64,000 nucleotides of DNA from Ruminococcaceae bacterium UBA3215 (lineage in GTDB: Bacteria; Bacillota; Clostridia; Oscillospirales; Ruminococcaceae), in assembly GCA_002363155.1 (NCBI GenBank), contig DEWH01000027.1, positions 31,611 to 95,610 of the forward strand. Reading direction: 5' to 3'. The notes below the pieces were generated by a model. It was not told where the DNA came from, did no database searches, and saw only the letters and a list, made by a program, of their open reading frames with translations. Both the position numbers and the translations under genes were made by a program. This document shows, one piece after another, positions 1 through 8,709 of this stretch (position 1 is its first letter; the number at the start of each line of letters is the position of its first letter).

Positions 1-380
1 CGCTCGTCCTGTTTAAACTCAAAGTCTGTTGTCAGAATACCATTGAGAAGATGAATTTCTTTATCATTCCCCTCGAAGTCGGGAGAATAGCAGATGCTTT
101 GCAGCGCTCCAGTGAGCGCGTTTACTTTCTTTGCAAAATCCTTCTGCACGCGCTCTTTCAGTAGCTTGTCCGAGATCATCTTCCGGACAGTCTGAATGTC
201 AACTGCGCCGTCCGTGTTGTAAAAAACTCCGTCAACGAATATCATCGGGTAATCCGCGAGAAATTCATTGCAGAACGACACCTCAAAGATGTTTTTACCG
301 TCGAACCATACACAATTATTTTCGATTTTCTGTGTGCTTTCGGAAACTGCGGCATTATGCCGCACCTGCTTTTCTTCCAT
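1..380 (-). CDS. Phage/plasmid primase (P4/D5 family), N-terminal part, truncated by window edge
   Basis: A continuous minus-strand frame starts at an ATG at 380 and is still open at base 1, giving about 126 residues. Near the end it reads IHLLNGILTTDFEF, the 'NLxNGxLdl' pattern at the start of the D5_N/P4-type primase-helicase region. Such proteins unwind and prime replication of phages, plasmids and integrative elements. The ATPase part lies outside the window. The start overlaps the end of the CHC2 gene by 26 bp, suggesting translational coupling in one leftward operon with the HTH gene. Family assignment rests on a short segment and context. Confidence 0.6.
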   Translation of the reverse strand, partial: MEEKQVRHNAAVSESTQKIENNCVWFDGKNIFEVSFCNEFLADYPMIFVDGVFYNTDGAVDIQTVRKMISDKLLKERVQKDFAKKVNALTGALQSICYSPDFEGNDKEIHLLNGILTTDFEFKQDE

Positions 381-1047
381 AATTTTCTGTCCTTTCTGAA
401 TGTGTTTTTTGCATTGCCGGACGCAGCTTTCCGTACTTTTTCAAGCTGTCGTAGTACCGCCGGAACTGCGTGATATTTGCGTTGATAAACTCTGCTCGTT
501 CGCGCTCGGTACTGTCAAGCAGCTCCTCCCACAAATACTCCGTGTATTCGAGCTGCTGCAAGCTCAGCATGAAGCGAGGATTTGGTGGTTCGTTCTGATC
601 TGTCGGCGCGTACAGCACCCGGAACTCCCGCAGCATAGCGATATAGTCGGTGAGAACATCGAACGCAAGCTGCATTTTTTTATTATCAGCAAGTGACTTG
701 AAAATCGGTGTGTTTGCTGTGTTTGACGCGCAAATTCGCTTGGTTGAGCCATTCTTTTGCACAGCGCCTACACGCCCGTTACACACCGCCGACACACCGA
801 AATCCGCGCAAAGTTTCTGCGTCGCATCGGATTTGGGAACACCGAATATCTGCGCCGTGAGGTCGGTCACATCACCGTGCGCGCCGCAGGCATAGCAATG
901 GAAATGATCGTCGTAAATCTTCATTGACGGGTTCTTGTCCGCATGAAAAATGCAGCGCGCCATTCCCGACCTGTTCACTTCCAGTCCGTACATCTCGGCA
1001 GCCTGCCGGATATCGACAAGCTGCCGTATCTGCTCGAAATCAATCAA
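355..1047 (-). CDS. CHC2 zinc-finger protein (primase-type), mobile element replication module
   Basis: A 230-residue protein whose N-terminus carries a DnaG-type CHC2 zinc finger: Cys and His in CIFH (about residues 32-35) and a CYAC pair about 17 residues later, inside the typical 'NPSMKIYDDHFHCYACGAHGDV-like' context. CHC2 fingers bind DNA in primases. The rest of the protein has no TOPRIM motif that I can see, so it is probably a primase accessory or split primase working with the downstream P4-type protein. It overlaps the HTH gene by 4 bp (ATGA) and the primase gene by 26 bp. Confidence 0.75.
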   Translation of the reverse strand: MIDFEQIRQLVDIRQAAEMYGLEVNRSGMARCIFHADKNPSMKIYDDHFHCYACGAHGDVTDLTAQIFGVPKSDATQKLCADFGVSAVCNGRVGAVQKNGSTKRICASNTANTPIFKSLADNKKMQLAFDVLTDYIAMLREFRVLYAPTDQNEPPNPRFMLSLQQLEYTEYLWEELLDSTERERAEFINANITQFRRYYDSLKKYGKLRPAMQKTHSERTENYGRKAGAA

Positions 1048-1247
1048 GCTGCACCGCCGTTCTCTTCCTCCGGGAAGTCCTTTCCGAAAACTGCGGTGTA
1101 AAGGTCGCTCTCAGAGATCAGAAACTTGTTGCCCGCCTTGAAAGAGCGGAGCTGTCCGGTCTTGCACATCGTCCTGATGCGGTACTCGTTGATACCGTCG
1201 ATAAGCTGTGCAGCTTCCTTGATCGTTAATACCTTTTTCTTTGTCAT
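1044..1247 (-). CDS. Excisionase-like helix-turn-helix protein
   Basis: A 67-residue protein beginning MTKKKVLTIKEAAQLI, a MerR/excisionase-type HTH (LTIKEAA..YRIRTMCKTGQL). The start at 1247 was chosen because an AGGAGG sits 6 nt upstream; a longer frame to 1331 lacks such a site. It is clearly related to the excisionase of the right-hand element (61573-61761), sharing TIKEAA, EYRIR and CK.GQL. Here it heads the replication operon rather than sitting next to an integrase, so it may act as a regulator of that operon instead of an excision factor. Confidence 0.8.
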   Translation of the reverse strand: MTKKKVLTIKEAAQLIDGINEYRIRTMCKTGQLRSFKAGNKFLISESDLYTAVFGKDFPEEENGGAA

Positions 1248-1323
1248 AATGTTCCTCCTGTTGTCGTGGAGCAATGCTCCGTTATTGAAAGTTGTTGATC
1301 GCTTTATGATGAAGTGAAAAATA

Positions 1324-1860
1324 CCTTTCACTCACTACCATTTTTCAGCCCGTTTTTGGGGGTATTTTTTGAAGAAATTTGAAGATTTTTTGTAAATTTG
1401 TTAATAATGCACAAATGCGCCTTGCTACAAACTGCTGCGTTGTGCAAAATAGCAGCATAAAATAATTGCTTTCACCTATCGTCTTTTTTGTCCCCGATAA
1501 TTCCCCCTCTCAGGCCAAATTCGTTAATTCTACACAAACAACTTTGTGCAGATTGCTAAGTGAATAAAATTCCTTTCACTTAACGTGATTTTTCTGCCGT
1601 TTTCGAGGGGTGTTTTTTGAAGAAATCTGAAGATTTTTCGAAAATTTGTTTATTATGTACATTTTAGCGCTGATTTGCAGCTCTCTTTTGTGCATTGTCT
1701 CATCTTGCAATAACTCCTTTCACTCACTACCTTTTTCGAGTCTGTTTTATCCCTGCCTCCGGATGAAAACTTGTTTTTTTGAGATATTTCAGCGTTCTGC
1801 ACATAAATAATAGAATCGTATTGTGTAGAATGATACTCGAATAAAAAGCCTTTCACTTAA
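1324..1860. repeat. Five spaced copies of a CCTTTCACTYA-type repeat, AT-rich; candidate origin or control region
   Basis: Motifs related to CCTTTCACT(C/T)A start at 1324, 1468 (degenerate), 1572, 1716 and 1849. Spacings are 144, 104, 144 and 133 bp, so a unit of about 248 bp appears duplicated. Each copy is followed by G-rich/T-rich sequence and TGTGCA or TGCACA boxes (for example near 1399, 1440, 1548, 1689, 1796, 1964). No credible gene lies here. It is upstream of the replication operon, which fits an iteron-like origin or autoregulatory region; that role is inference. Confidence 0.55.
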
Positions 1861-2063
1861 CGCGAAAAAAGTGCCTTTTTTTCAACCCTTTTTAAGGGCG
1901 TTTTGAAAAGTATTTTGAAAATTCGTTAGTGTTGTATGGTTTGAGGCTCGTTACAGACGCTTGATTGTGCATTCTAACGTTAGCTTTTGTGGCATAGAAA
2001 AAGCCCCGCTGTTCCATAGAACGCAGGGCGCTGGATATGCTGTTGTGTTTTGGTATCAAAAAA

Positions 2064-2158
2064 GCTCAGTTAACAGGGAGTTTTATTCTCCCGATAACCG
2101 AGCCTTGATCTGATATTCTATTGATGCTCCGATGCCGGAAATGCCCTGTTATCAGGGC
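2064..2158. repeat. Two hairpins: 16-bp imperfect stem (2064-2103) and 6-bp stem (2143-2158)
   Basis: The first arm, GCTCAGTTAACAGGGAG, pairs with CTCCCGATAACCGAGC across a 7-nt loop with one bulge. The second is GCCCTG, TTAT loop, CAGGGC. Further short hairpins at 2448-2464 and 2477-2491 follow. This gene-free stretch (1861-2520) could be a transfer origin or an intergenic processing region; nothing in it codes. Confidence 0.5.
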
Positions 2159-2327
2159 GTGGTTATGCTATATTTGCTATGTTATGCATCACTACTTCAA
2201 TGGTAAAATTGGGACTTTTCCGGTGCTTCCGGTACTGTGATAAAACAGGCGAAAACGGGTAGAAAATCAGCATTTTTTCGCGCTGTACGCCGTTCAAAAC
2301 AGGCGGGCAATGATATTACCCTACCCA

Positions 2328-2365
2328 CATATCAAACGTGGCTCAGAGCGCGTTTTTCTTTCGGT
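2328..2365. repeat. Dispersed repeat, copy A (related copies at 11523-11574 and 15644-15695)
   Basis: The core 'catatcaaa..ggctcagagcgc' followed by T-rich sequence and a 'cggtc' segment recurs downstream of both surface-protein genes. Here it stands alone in the gap before hsdM. Confidence 0.5.
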
Positions 2366-2525
2366 CGGCGCCGAAGGGCGTAACGGCGCGTGACTCCCTT
2401 TGATATCATCACGGGATGGGGTCGTGTTTCGCACCCTCATCGTAGGGGTATCCATTTTGGATACTCCTCTTATGGGGTAACGATTCGTTACTGCATCGTT
2501 TTCGGTACAATTCGCCCGAAACCCC

Positions 2526-2554
2526 TTGAAAATAAAGGATTTCCATGGTATAAT
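2526..2554 (+). promoter_or_regulatory. Sigma-A promoter of the hsd operon
   Basis: TTGAAA at 2526-2531, 17-nt spacer, TATAAT at 2549-2554. Predicted transcription start is near 2561, giving a leader of about 115 nt before hsdM. Confidence 0.7.
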
Positions 2555-2577
2555 ATTTGGTAGGCAATGTAAGCCGT

Positions 2578-2619
2578 GCGGTCGCTCGGTTTGTGGTGCA
2601 TAACCGAGCGGTCTACCGC
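2578..2619 (+). promoter_or_regulatory. Stable hairpin in the hsdM leader
   Basis: Five bp (GCGGT/ACCGC) plus nine perfect bp (CGCTCGGTT/AACCGAGCG) around a 10-nt loop, with a 4-nt bulge on the 3' side. It is not followed by a T-run, so it is not a simple terminator; a role in mRNA stability or regulation is possible. Confidence 0.5.
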
Positions 2620-2676
2620 GTAATTAGTAATCAAAATACAATATATATGATTCAATACATTCAAAGGAGCTTCAAA

Positions 2677-4254
2677 ATGGCAAGAGGAACAGCAAAACCA
2701 AAGGAACAGAAGCCTATAGAACAGACCTTATGGGACGCAGCGAACAAGCTGCGCGGAAAGGTTGAGCCGTCGGAATACAAGCATGTTGTACTATCTATGA
2801 TATTCCTCAAATACGCAAACGATCGCTTCAACGAACACCGCGAGAAGATGAAAGCAAATGGACAGGATGCGTTCCTCGAAATGCTCCCATTTTATCAGAA
2901 AGATAATGTTTTCTATATACCAGAATGCGCCCGCTGGAGCTTTATCATGGAAAATGCCAAGCAGCCCGATATTGCTATAAAGATAGATACCGCGCTGCAC
3001 GAAATAGAGATGAAGAACAAAACCCTTGCTGGAGCACTGCCGGATAACTATTACTCCCGTCTGCACATGGATCCGAGCGGACTTTCTTCACTACTCGACC
3101 TTATCAACGGTTTGGAGCTCCAGGTCGGCGGGGACAAGGATGTTTTCGGAAAGGTTTATGAATACTGTCTCAGACAGTTCGCATTGAAGGAAGGCAAAGG
3201 TAAGGGCGAATTCTATACGCCCCGCACCGTTGTTGCTCTGCTGTGCGAGCTTATAGAGCCTTATTCCGGTATCGTATATGACGGTGCGTGTGGTTCCGGC
3301 GGTATGTTCGTGCAATCAATGCGCTTTGTTGACGAGCATAAGGGCAACCGTCTGAATGTCTCGATTTACGGGCAGGAGCTCACCGATACCACGCGGCGAC
3401 TCGCGAAGATGAACCTCGCTATCAGAGGCATATCCGCAAATCTCGGTGCAGAGGCTGCAAACACATTCCTGAACGATCAGCACAAAGATCTGAAAGCCGA
3501 TTTCTCCCTCGAAAACCCGCCTTTCAATCAGAAGGACTGGCGCGAAGCTAATCAGCTCAACAGCGACCCGCGCTGGGACGGTTATCCCACACCGCCGACA
3601 AGTAATGCAAACTACGGCTGGCTGCTCAACACCCTGTCCAAGCTCGGACAGAACGGTGTCGGTGTTGTGTTGCTTGCGAACGGTGCGCTGTCTGCGGGCG
3701 GCGAGGAATACGAGATACGCAAGCGCCTTATCGAGAACGACCGCGTTGAGGCTATCGTTATTCTGCCACGCAATATGTTCTACACCACCGATATATCTGT
3801 TACCGTATGGATATTGAACAAGAACAAAAAGTCCCGTGTTGAGAAGCGTCCCGACGGAGATGTGACTTTTCGCGACCGTACCGACGAGATACTATTTATG
3901 GATCTGCGGCAAATGGGACATCCGTATGAGAAGAAGTACATAGAGCTGACCGAAGAGGACAGAGCTGTCGTTGTTGACCGTTTCAAATCGTGGAGACTTG
4001 ACGGTTACAAGTCCCCTTATGAGAATGTTCCGGAGTTTTGTTATGCAGCAAAGAAGCCGGAAATAGCCGAAAAAGATTACAGTCTTGTTCCGAGCAGATA
4101 TATTGAGTTTATAAACCGGGACGAGTCTGTGGGTTATGAAGAAAAAATGACTCAGCTTCAGGGTGAGCTTACAGAACTGCTTATTCAGGAACAACAGTCC
4201 AGACAAGACCTGCTGGAAGTAATGAAAGGACTGGGATATGAGATCAAATTATAA
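2677..4254 (+). CDS. hsdM: Type I restriction-modification DNA methyltransferase subunit HsdM
   Basis: 525 residues, normal for HsdM. The SAM-binding motif YDGACGSGGMF (about residue 202) and catalytic motif IV ENPPF (about residue 278) identify an N6-adenine methyltransferase. It forms M2S with HsdS to methylate the recognition site and joins HsdR for restriction. The ATG at 2677 follows AAAGGAGC at good spacing; an in-frame extension upstream to 2557 would begin on top of the promoter and is rejected. Its end overlaps hsdS by 17 bp. Order M-S-R under one promoter. Confidence 0.95.
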   Translation: MARGTAKPKEQKPIEQTLWDAANKLRGKVEPSEYKHVVLSMIFLKYANDRFNEHREKMKANGQDAFLEMLPFYQKDNVFYIPECARWSFIMENAKQPDIAIKIDTALHEIEMKNKTLAGALPDNYYSRLHMDPSGLSSLLDLINGLELQVGGDKDVFGKVYEYCLRQFALKEGKGKGEFYTPRTVVALLCELIEPYSGIVYDGACGSGGMFVQSMRFVDEHKGNRLNVSIYGQELTDTTRRLAKMNLAIRGISANLGAEAANTFLNDQHKDLKADFSLENPPFNQKDWREANQLNSDPRWDGYPTPPTSNANYGWLLNTLSKLGQNGVGVVLLANGALSAGGEEYEIRKRLIENDRVEAIVILPRNMFYTTDISVTVWILNKNKKSRVEKRPDGDVTFRDRTDEILFMDLRQMGHPYEKKYIELTEEDRAVVVDRFKSWRLDGYKSPYENVPEFCYAAKKPEIAEKDYSLVPSRYIEFINRDESVGYEEKMTQLQGELTELLIQEQQSRQDLLEVMKGLGYEIKL

Positions 4255-5401
4255 AAAGCTCGGTGAATATATCCGTCAGGTGGACGAGAGAAACAGCGAT
4301 CTGTCAATCACTAATCTGCAAGGCGTAAGCATTACAAAAGAGTTTGTTCCGTCGATTGCCAATATCATCGGAACTGATCTTTCAACATACAAAATTGTCA
4401 GAACCGGACAGTTTGCCTACGGTCCCGTTACATCAAGAAACGGTGACAAGGTATCAATCGCACTTCTCAAAGGTGAAGATTGTATCATATCAAGTTCATA
4501 TTTACCGTTTGAGGTATTTAAGCCTGACGAACTGCTCCCCGAATACCTTATGCTGTGGTTTATGCGTCCGGAGTTTGACCGCTACGCTCGTTTTATGTCT
4601 AACGGAAGTGCACGTGAGGTTTTTGATTGGGATTGTATGTGCGGCGTAGAGCTGCCTGTCCCGCCAATCGACGAACAGCGCAAGATCGTTCACGATTATA
4701 AGGTCATTACGGATAGGATTGAGGTGCTGCAAAAAATAAACAAAACTATAGAAGATATAGTCAATCTCCTTTTCTATAATATTATTATAAATAACAAAAA
4801 ATATAATGAATATACTGTATTTGAGTTTGGCCAATATCCTTCTGTTTGTTCAATAAAGAAAATGAGTGAAATTGTTGATGTTAGAGATGGTACGCACGAT
4901 TCTCCATCTGCCGTTGAGACAGGTCACAAACTTATAACTTCTGTTCATCTCAATTCCTACTCTGTAAATAAATCTGAAGCTTATGCAATTTCCGACAAAG
5001 ATTATAATGAAATTAACAAGAGAAGCGTTGTTAATACATGGGATATATTGATGAGTATGATTGGAACTGTCGGAAGACTATCGTTGGTTACGGATGCGCC
5101 AGTAGATTTTGCGATAAAAAATGTTGCTCTTTTCAAATCATCTTTGTTACCTCAAGATGTGTGGTTATATTTGTTTGCGTACTTAAATAGTAGCTTTGTA
5201 AATAGATATTTATCATCATTCGTATCCGGTAGTACCCAATCGTATGTGAGTTTAGAGGCATTAAGAAAAATGCCGGTTATTATTCCTTTAGATTCTGATC
5301 TTCAGCTATTTATTAAAACTGTTAAACCGTTGTATCAACTTTTAATCAGCTCTGAAAAAGAGATTAATTGCTTAAAAAGCATAAATTTTAAAGGAGCGTG
5401 A
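4238..5401 (+). CDS. hsdS: Type I restriction-modification specificity subunit HsdS
   Basis: 387 residues with the usual two target-recognition domains, each followed by a helical spacer (first spacer around PPIDEQRKIVHDYKVITDRIEVLQ, written here only in part; second near the C-terminus with SEKEINCLKS). It sets the bipartite DNA target of the HsdMS complex. The start lies inside hsdM behind a GAAAGGA site, giving translational coupling. The second half (from about 4780) is much more AT-rich than the first half and than hsdM/hsdR, which suggests that the second recognition domain was acquired by exchange. Confidence 0.93.
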   Translation: MRSNYKKLGEYIRQVDERNSDLSITNLQGVSITKEFVPSIANIIGTDLSTYKIVRTGQFAYGPVTSRNGDKVSIALLKGEDCIISSSYLPFEVFKPDELLPEYLMLWFMRPEFDRYARFMSNGSAREVFDWDCMCGVELPVPPIDEQRKIVHDYKVITDRIEVLQKINKTIEDIVNLLFYNIIINNKKYNEYTVFEFGQYPSVCSIKKMSEIVDVRDGTHDSPSAVETGHKLITSVHLNSYSVNKSEAYAISDKDYNEINKRSVVNTWDILMSMIGTVGRLSLVTDAPVDFAIKNVALFKSSLLPQDVWLYLFAYLNSSFVNRYLSSFVSGSTQSYVSLEALRKMPVIIPLDSDLQLFIKTVKPLYQLLISSEKEINCLKSINFKGA

Positions 5402-5406
5402 AATAA

Positions 5407-8400
5407 ATGCCTACGATCTTTTCCGAAGCCGTTCTCGAACAGGCTATCATAGACAAATTCATAGCAGAGGGTTACGAGTATGTTTCCGGCGATGACATTC
5501 ACCGCGAGCTTACCGATGTTCTTATCGAAGAAGATCTCTCCGCGTTCCTTGCGACAAAATACGCTTCGGAGAATATCACTGCGTCCGAGATAGACAGCAT
5601 TATCCGTAATCTGCGATATGCCTCGTCAACGCCGCTATACAGCGCAAACAGGGCTATGTTCATACGCATGGTCGAGGGCGAGACTTTTGTCCGCGAAGAT
5701 CGCAGTGCAAAGGATTTTCACCTGCGCCTGATAGATTTCGACACTGAGAACAACAAGAATATCGTCAAGATCGTCAATCAGCTGACCGTTAAGGGCGCAA
5801 ACGCTACGCGCCGACCTGATGCTGTCGTCTATGTCAACGGTCTGCCTGTAGTGGTAATGGAATTCAAATCCGCGATAAAGGAAGATACCACAATACACGA
5901 CGCTTATGTGCAGATAACCACACGATATACGCGTGACATTCCGGAGCTTTTCAAGTATAACTGTTTCGCTGTCCTCTCCGACGGTGTGAATACCAAAGCC
6001 GGAAGCATATTCTCCGACTATGAGCATTTCTTTTCATGGCGGCGAATTGAAGCCAATGACCGACCCGCCGACGGTATAGACGCGCTTGATACTATGGTGC
6101 GCGGTATGTTCCGGAAAGAACGACTGTATGATATTATCCACAACTTCATTTATTTTCCCGATACCGACACCGGAAAGAACCTGAAAGTAGTCGCAAGCTA
6201 CCCGCAGTATTTCGCAGCGCGGAAGCTGCTTGCAAATGTTCTGCTGCATCAGAAGCCTGCCGGTGACGGAAAGGGCGGTACTTACTTTGGCACTACCGGC
6301 TGCGGCAAGTCATTTATCATGCTGTTCCTCACAAGGCTTATCATGCACGAGCCAAGCCTGCATTCCCCGACAGTCGTGCTTATTACCGATCGCTCCGATC
6401 TTGACGACCAGCTTTCACGGCAGTTCCTTAATTCAAAGAAGTTCATTGGCGATAATACCGTGGTCGAAATGGACAGCCGCGATCAATTGCAGGATGTTCT
6501 CGCAAAAACAGCAAGCGGCGGCGTGTATCTGACTACGATACAGAAGTTCGCTGACGAGTTCGGCGAGCTGAGCAAGCGGCAGAATATCATCTGCATTTCC
6601 GATGAAGCACACCGGACAAGCAACAACCTCGATATTAAGCTTGTTGTGAAGTCTGACGAGGTGCTGAAACGCTACGGATTTGCAAAGTTTCTGCATACGG
6701 CTCTGCCGCAGGCTACATATATCGGTTTCACCGGAACGCCCGTCGATGCAACAATGGATGTTTTCGGTCCCGTTATCGACCAGTACACGATGACTGATTC
6801 CGTCAAGGACGGCATTACTGTCCGTCTTGTCTATGACGGGAGACCCGCGCGGGCTACGCTTGACGACAGCAAGGTCAAGGAGATAGAAGAATACTACAAT
6901 CAATGCCTTGCTGCCGGAAGTAACGAGTATCAGGTAGAGGCAAGCAAAAAGGCTGTTACGAACATGGCGGCGATAGTGGGCGATGATGATGTGCTAAATT
7001 CCGTAGCCGACTACTTTATCGACCATTATGAGACGCGTGTCCGTGAAGGCTCAACAGTCGCGGGCAAGTGTATGTTTGTCTGCCTTAACCGTCCGATAGC
7101 GTTCAAGTTCTACAAGATACTCAAAGAAAAGCGCCCGGCTTGGTTTGAGGAAAAGGTCGCACCGGACGGTGTGGAGCTTTCGGAGCAGGACAAGAAGGAG
7201 CTTATCCCTATGCCGATGTGCCAGTTCGTGGCTACACGGTCAAAGGACGATGAGCAGGATATGTATGACCTGCTCGGTCCCGATTCCGTGCGAAAGAATG
7301 CGGCAATACAGTTCAAGAATATACACAGCAATTTCAAGATTGCTATAGTTGTTGACCTGTGGCTTACCGGCTTCGATGTGCCGTTCCTTGATACTATTTA
7401 CATTGACAAGCCAATTTCGCAAAGTCATACGATGATACAGACAGTATCGCGTGTAAACCGCTCTTATGCTGGCAAAGACAGCGGTCTTATTGTTGATTTC
7501 ATCGGCATAAAGCTCGGGTTACTTGCAGCTCTGCGTACATATACAGATTTCCGCGAGGACGGTTTCGATGAGGACAGTGTTCAGGCTGCTATCCGTATCG
7601 TCCGCAATCAGCTTGAAGTGCTTGACGCGATGATGCACGGATTTGATAATGACAAGTATTTCAAAGGCACACCGGGTGAGAAGCTACAATGTCTGAATGA
7701 AGCTGCGGAGTTCGTACAACAGACGAAGGAATTGGAACAGCGTTTCATGTCCAATGTTCTTCGTATGTCCAAAGCGTTCAACCTCTGCAACAGCGGTAAA
7801 GACTTCTCACAATATGAGCTTGACCTTATACACTATTATAAGGCTGTTCGTTCCATTCTGTTCAAGCTGACAAAGGGTGACGCTCCCGACACGGACACGA
7901 TGAATGCCCATGTTCAGAAGATGCTGGAGGATGCAATAAAATCCGAAGGCGTTGAGGAAGTCTTCTCGACAGACAAGGATATGGATGCCGAGGCTGTTGA
8001 CCTTTTCAGCGATGACTACCTCACCCGTATCAGCAGGATAATGCTCCCGAATACGAAGATCAAGGTACTGACTCAACTGCTGAAAAAGAAGGTCAAGGAG
8101 TTCAAGAAAGTCAACAAGATCAAAGCCAAGACATTTGAGGAGCGCTTGCAGGCTGTCCTTGACAACTATAACAGCAGAATGACCGACGCAAACTATGTTA
8201 AGAGCATACTTGACGATGTATCCGACCAGTTAATTGATCTCCTGAAAAAGCTGAAAGAAGAACAGGATTCCTTTAACGCAATGGGTATAGACTATGAGGA
8301 AAAGGCGTTCTTCGATATTCTGACAGCCGTTGCGGATAAATTCAAGTTCGAGTTTCCGGAAGAAGAAAATATCGAACTTGCAAAAGAGATCAGAGCTGCT

Positions 8401-8583
8401 CTGCGCGACAAGGAGAAATATGCAGATTGGGCGAATAGCGAACAGATAAAGGCTCTAATGCAAGCTGATATTATCATAATCTTGGCAAAGCACGGTTATC
8501 CGCCTACGCCTCCGGAGATATACGAGAAGGTCTATAATGACATATTGGAGCAGACCGAGAATTTCAAGAAGTATAACGATTAA
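5407..8583 (+). CDS. hsdR: Type I restriction endonuclease subunit HsdR
   Basis: 1058 residues. N-terminal PD-(D/E)xK nuclease: RPDAVVYV then VVVMEFK (about residues 136-156). SF2 translocase follows: Walker A GTTGCGKS (about 296), DEAH box ISDEAHRT (about 398), motif III GFTGTP. The C-terminal helical region contacts the methylase core. It translocates and cuts unmethylated DNA using ATP. It starts 5 nt after hsdS, preceded by AAAGGAGCG. Motifs are intact, so the system looks functional. Confidence 0.95.
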   Translation: MPTIFSEAVLEQAIIDKFIAEGYEYVSGDDIHRELTDVLIEEDLSAFLATKYASENITASEIDSIIRNLRYASSTPLYSANRAMFIRMVEGETFVREDRSAKDFHLRLIDFDTENNKNIVKIVNQLTVKGANATRRPDAVVYVNGLPVVVMEFKSAIKEDTTIHDAYVQITTRYTRDIPELFKYNCFAVLSDGVNTKAGSIFSDYEHFFSWRRIEANDRPADGIDALDTMVRGMFRKERLYDIIHNFIYFPDTDTGKNLKVVASYPQYFAARKLLANVLLHQKPAGDGKGGTYFGTTGCGKSFIMLFLTRLIMHEPSLHSPTVVLITDRSDLDDQLSRQFLNSKKFIGDNTVVEMDSRDQLQDVLAKTASGGVYLTTIQKFADEFGELSKRQNIICISDEAHRTSNNLDIKLVVKSDEVLKRYGFAKFLHTALPQATYIGFTGTPVDATMDVFGPVIDQYTMTDSVKDGITVRLVYDGRPARATLDDSKVKEIEEYYNQCLAAGSNEYQVEASKKAVTNMAAIVGDDDVLNSVADYFIDHYETRVREGSTVAGKCMFVCLNRPIAFKFYKILKEKRPAWFEEKVAPDGVELSEQDKKELIPMPMCQFVATRSKDDEQDMYDLLGPDSVRKNAAIQFKNIHSNFKIAIVVDLWLTGFDVPFLDTIYIDKPISQSHTMIQTVSRVNRSYAGKDSGLIVDFIGIKLGLLAALRTYTDFREDGFDEDSVQAAIRIVRNQLEVLDAMMHGFDNDKYFKGTPGEKLQCLNEAAEFVQQTKELEQRFMSNVLRMSKAFNLCNSGKDFSQYELDLIHYYKAVRSILFKLTKGDAPDTDTMNAHVQKMLEDAIKSEGVEEVFSTDKDMDAEAVDLFSDDYLTRISRIMLPNTKIKVLTQLLKKKVKEFKKVNKIKAKTFEERLQAVLDNYNSRMTDANYVKSILDDVSDQLIDLLKKLKEEQDSFNAMGIDYEEKAFFDILTAVADKFKFEFPEEENIELAKEIRAALRDKEKYADWANSEQIKALMQADIIIILAKHGYPPTPPEIYEKVYNDILEQTENFKKYND

Positions 8584-8709
8584 AATGCATATAAGCATAA
8601 AACAAATATAAAAATGCACTATGTTCTGTTAGTACATTTCTTAAAGTTTTCTTAATCTCTTGCAATAATACTTATATTAGATAACGAAATATATAAATAG
8701 GTGGTTGTA

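Noticed and set aside
2557..2676. Upstream extension of hsdM by 40 codons
   Set aside because: It would start within the transcription start region and has no ribosome site; MARGTAKP at 2677 has a good one.
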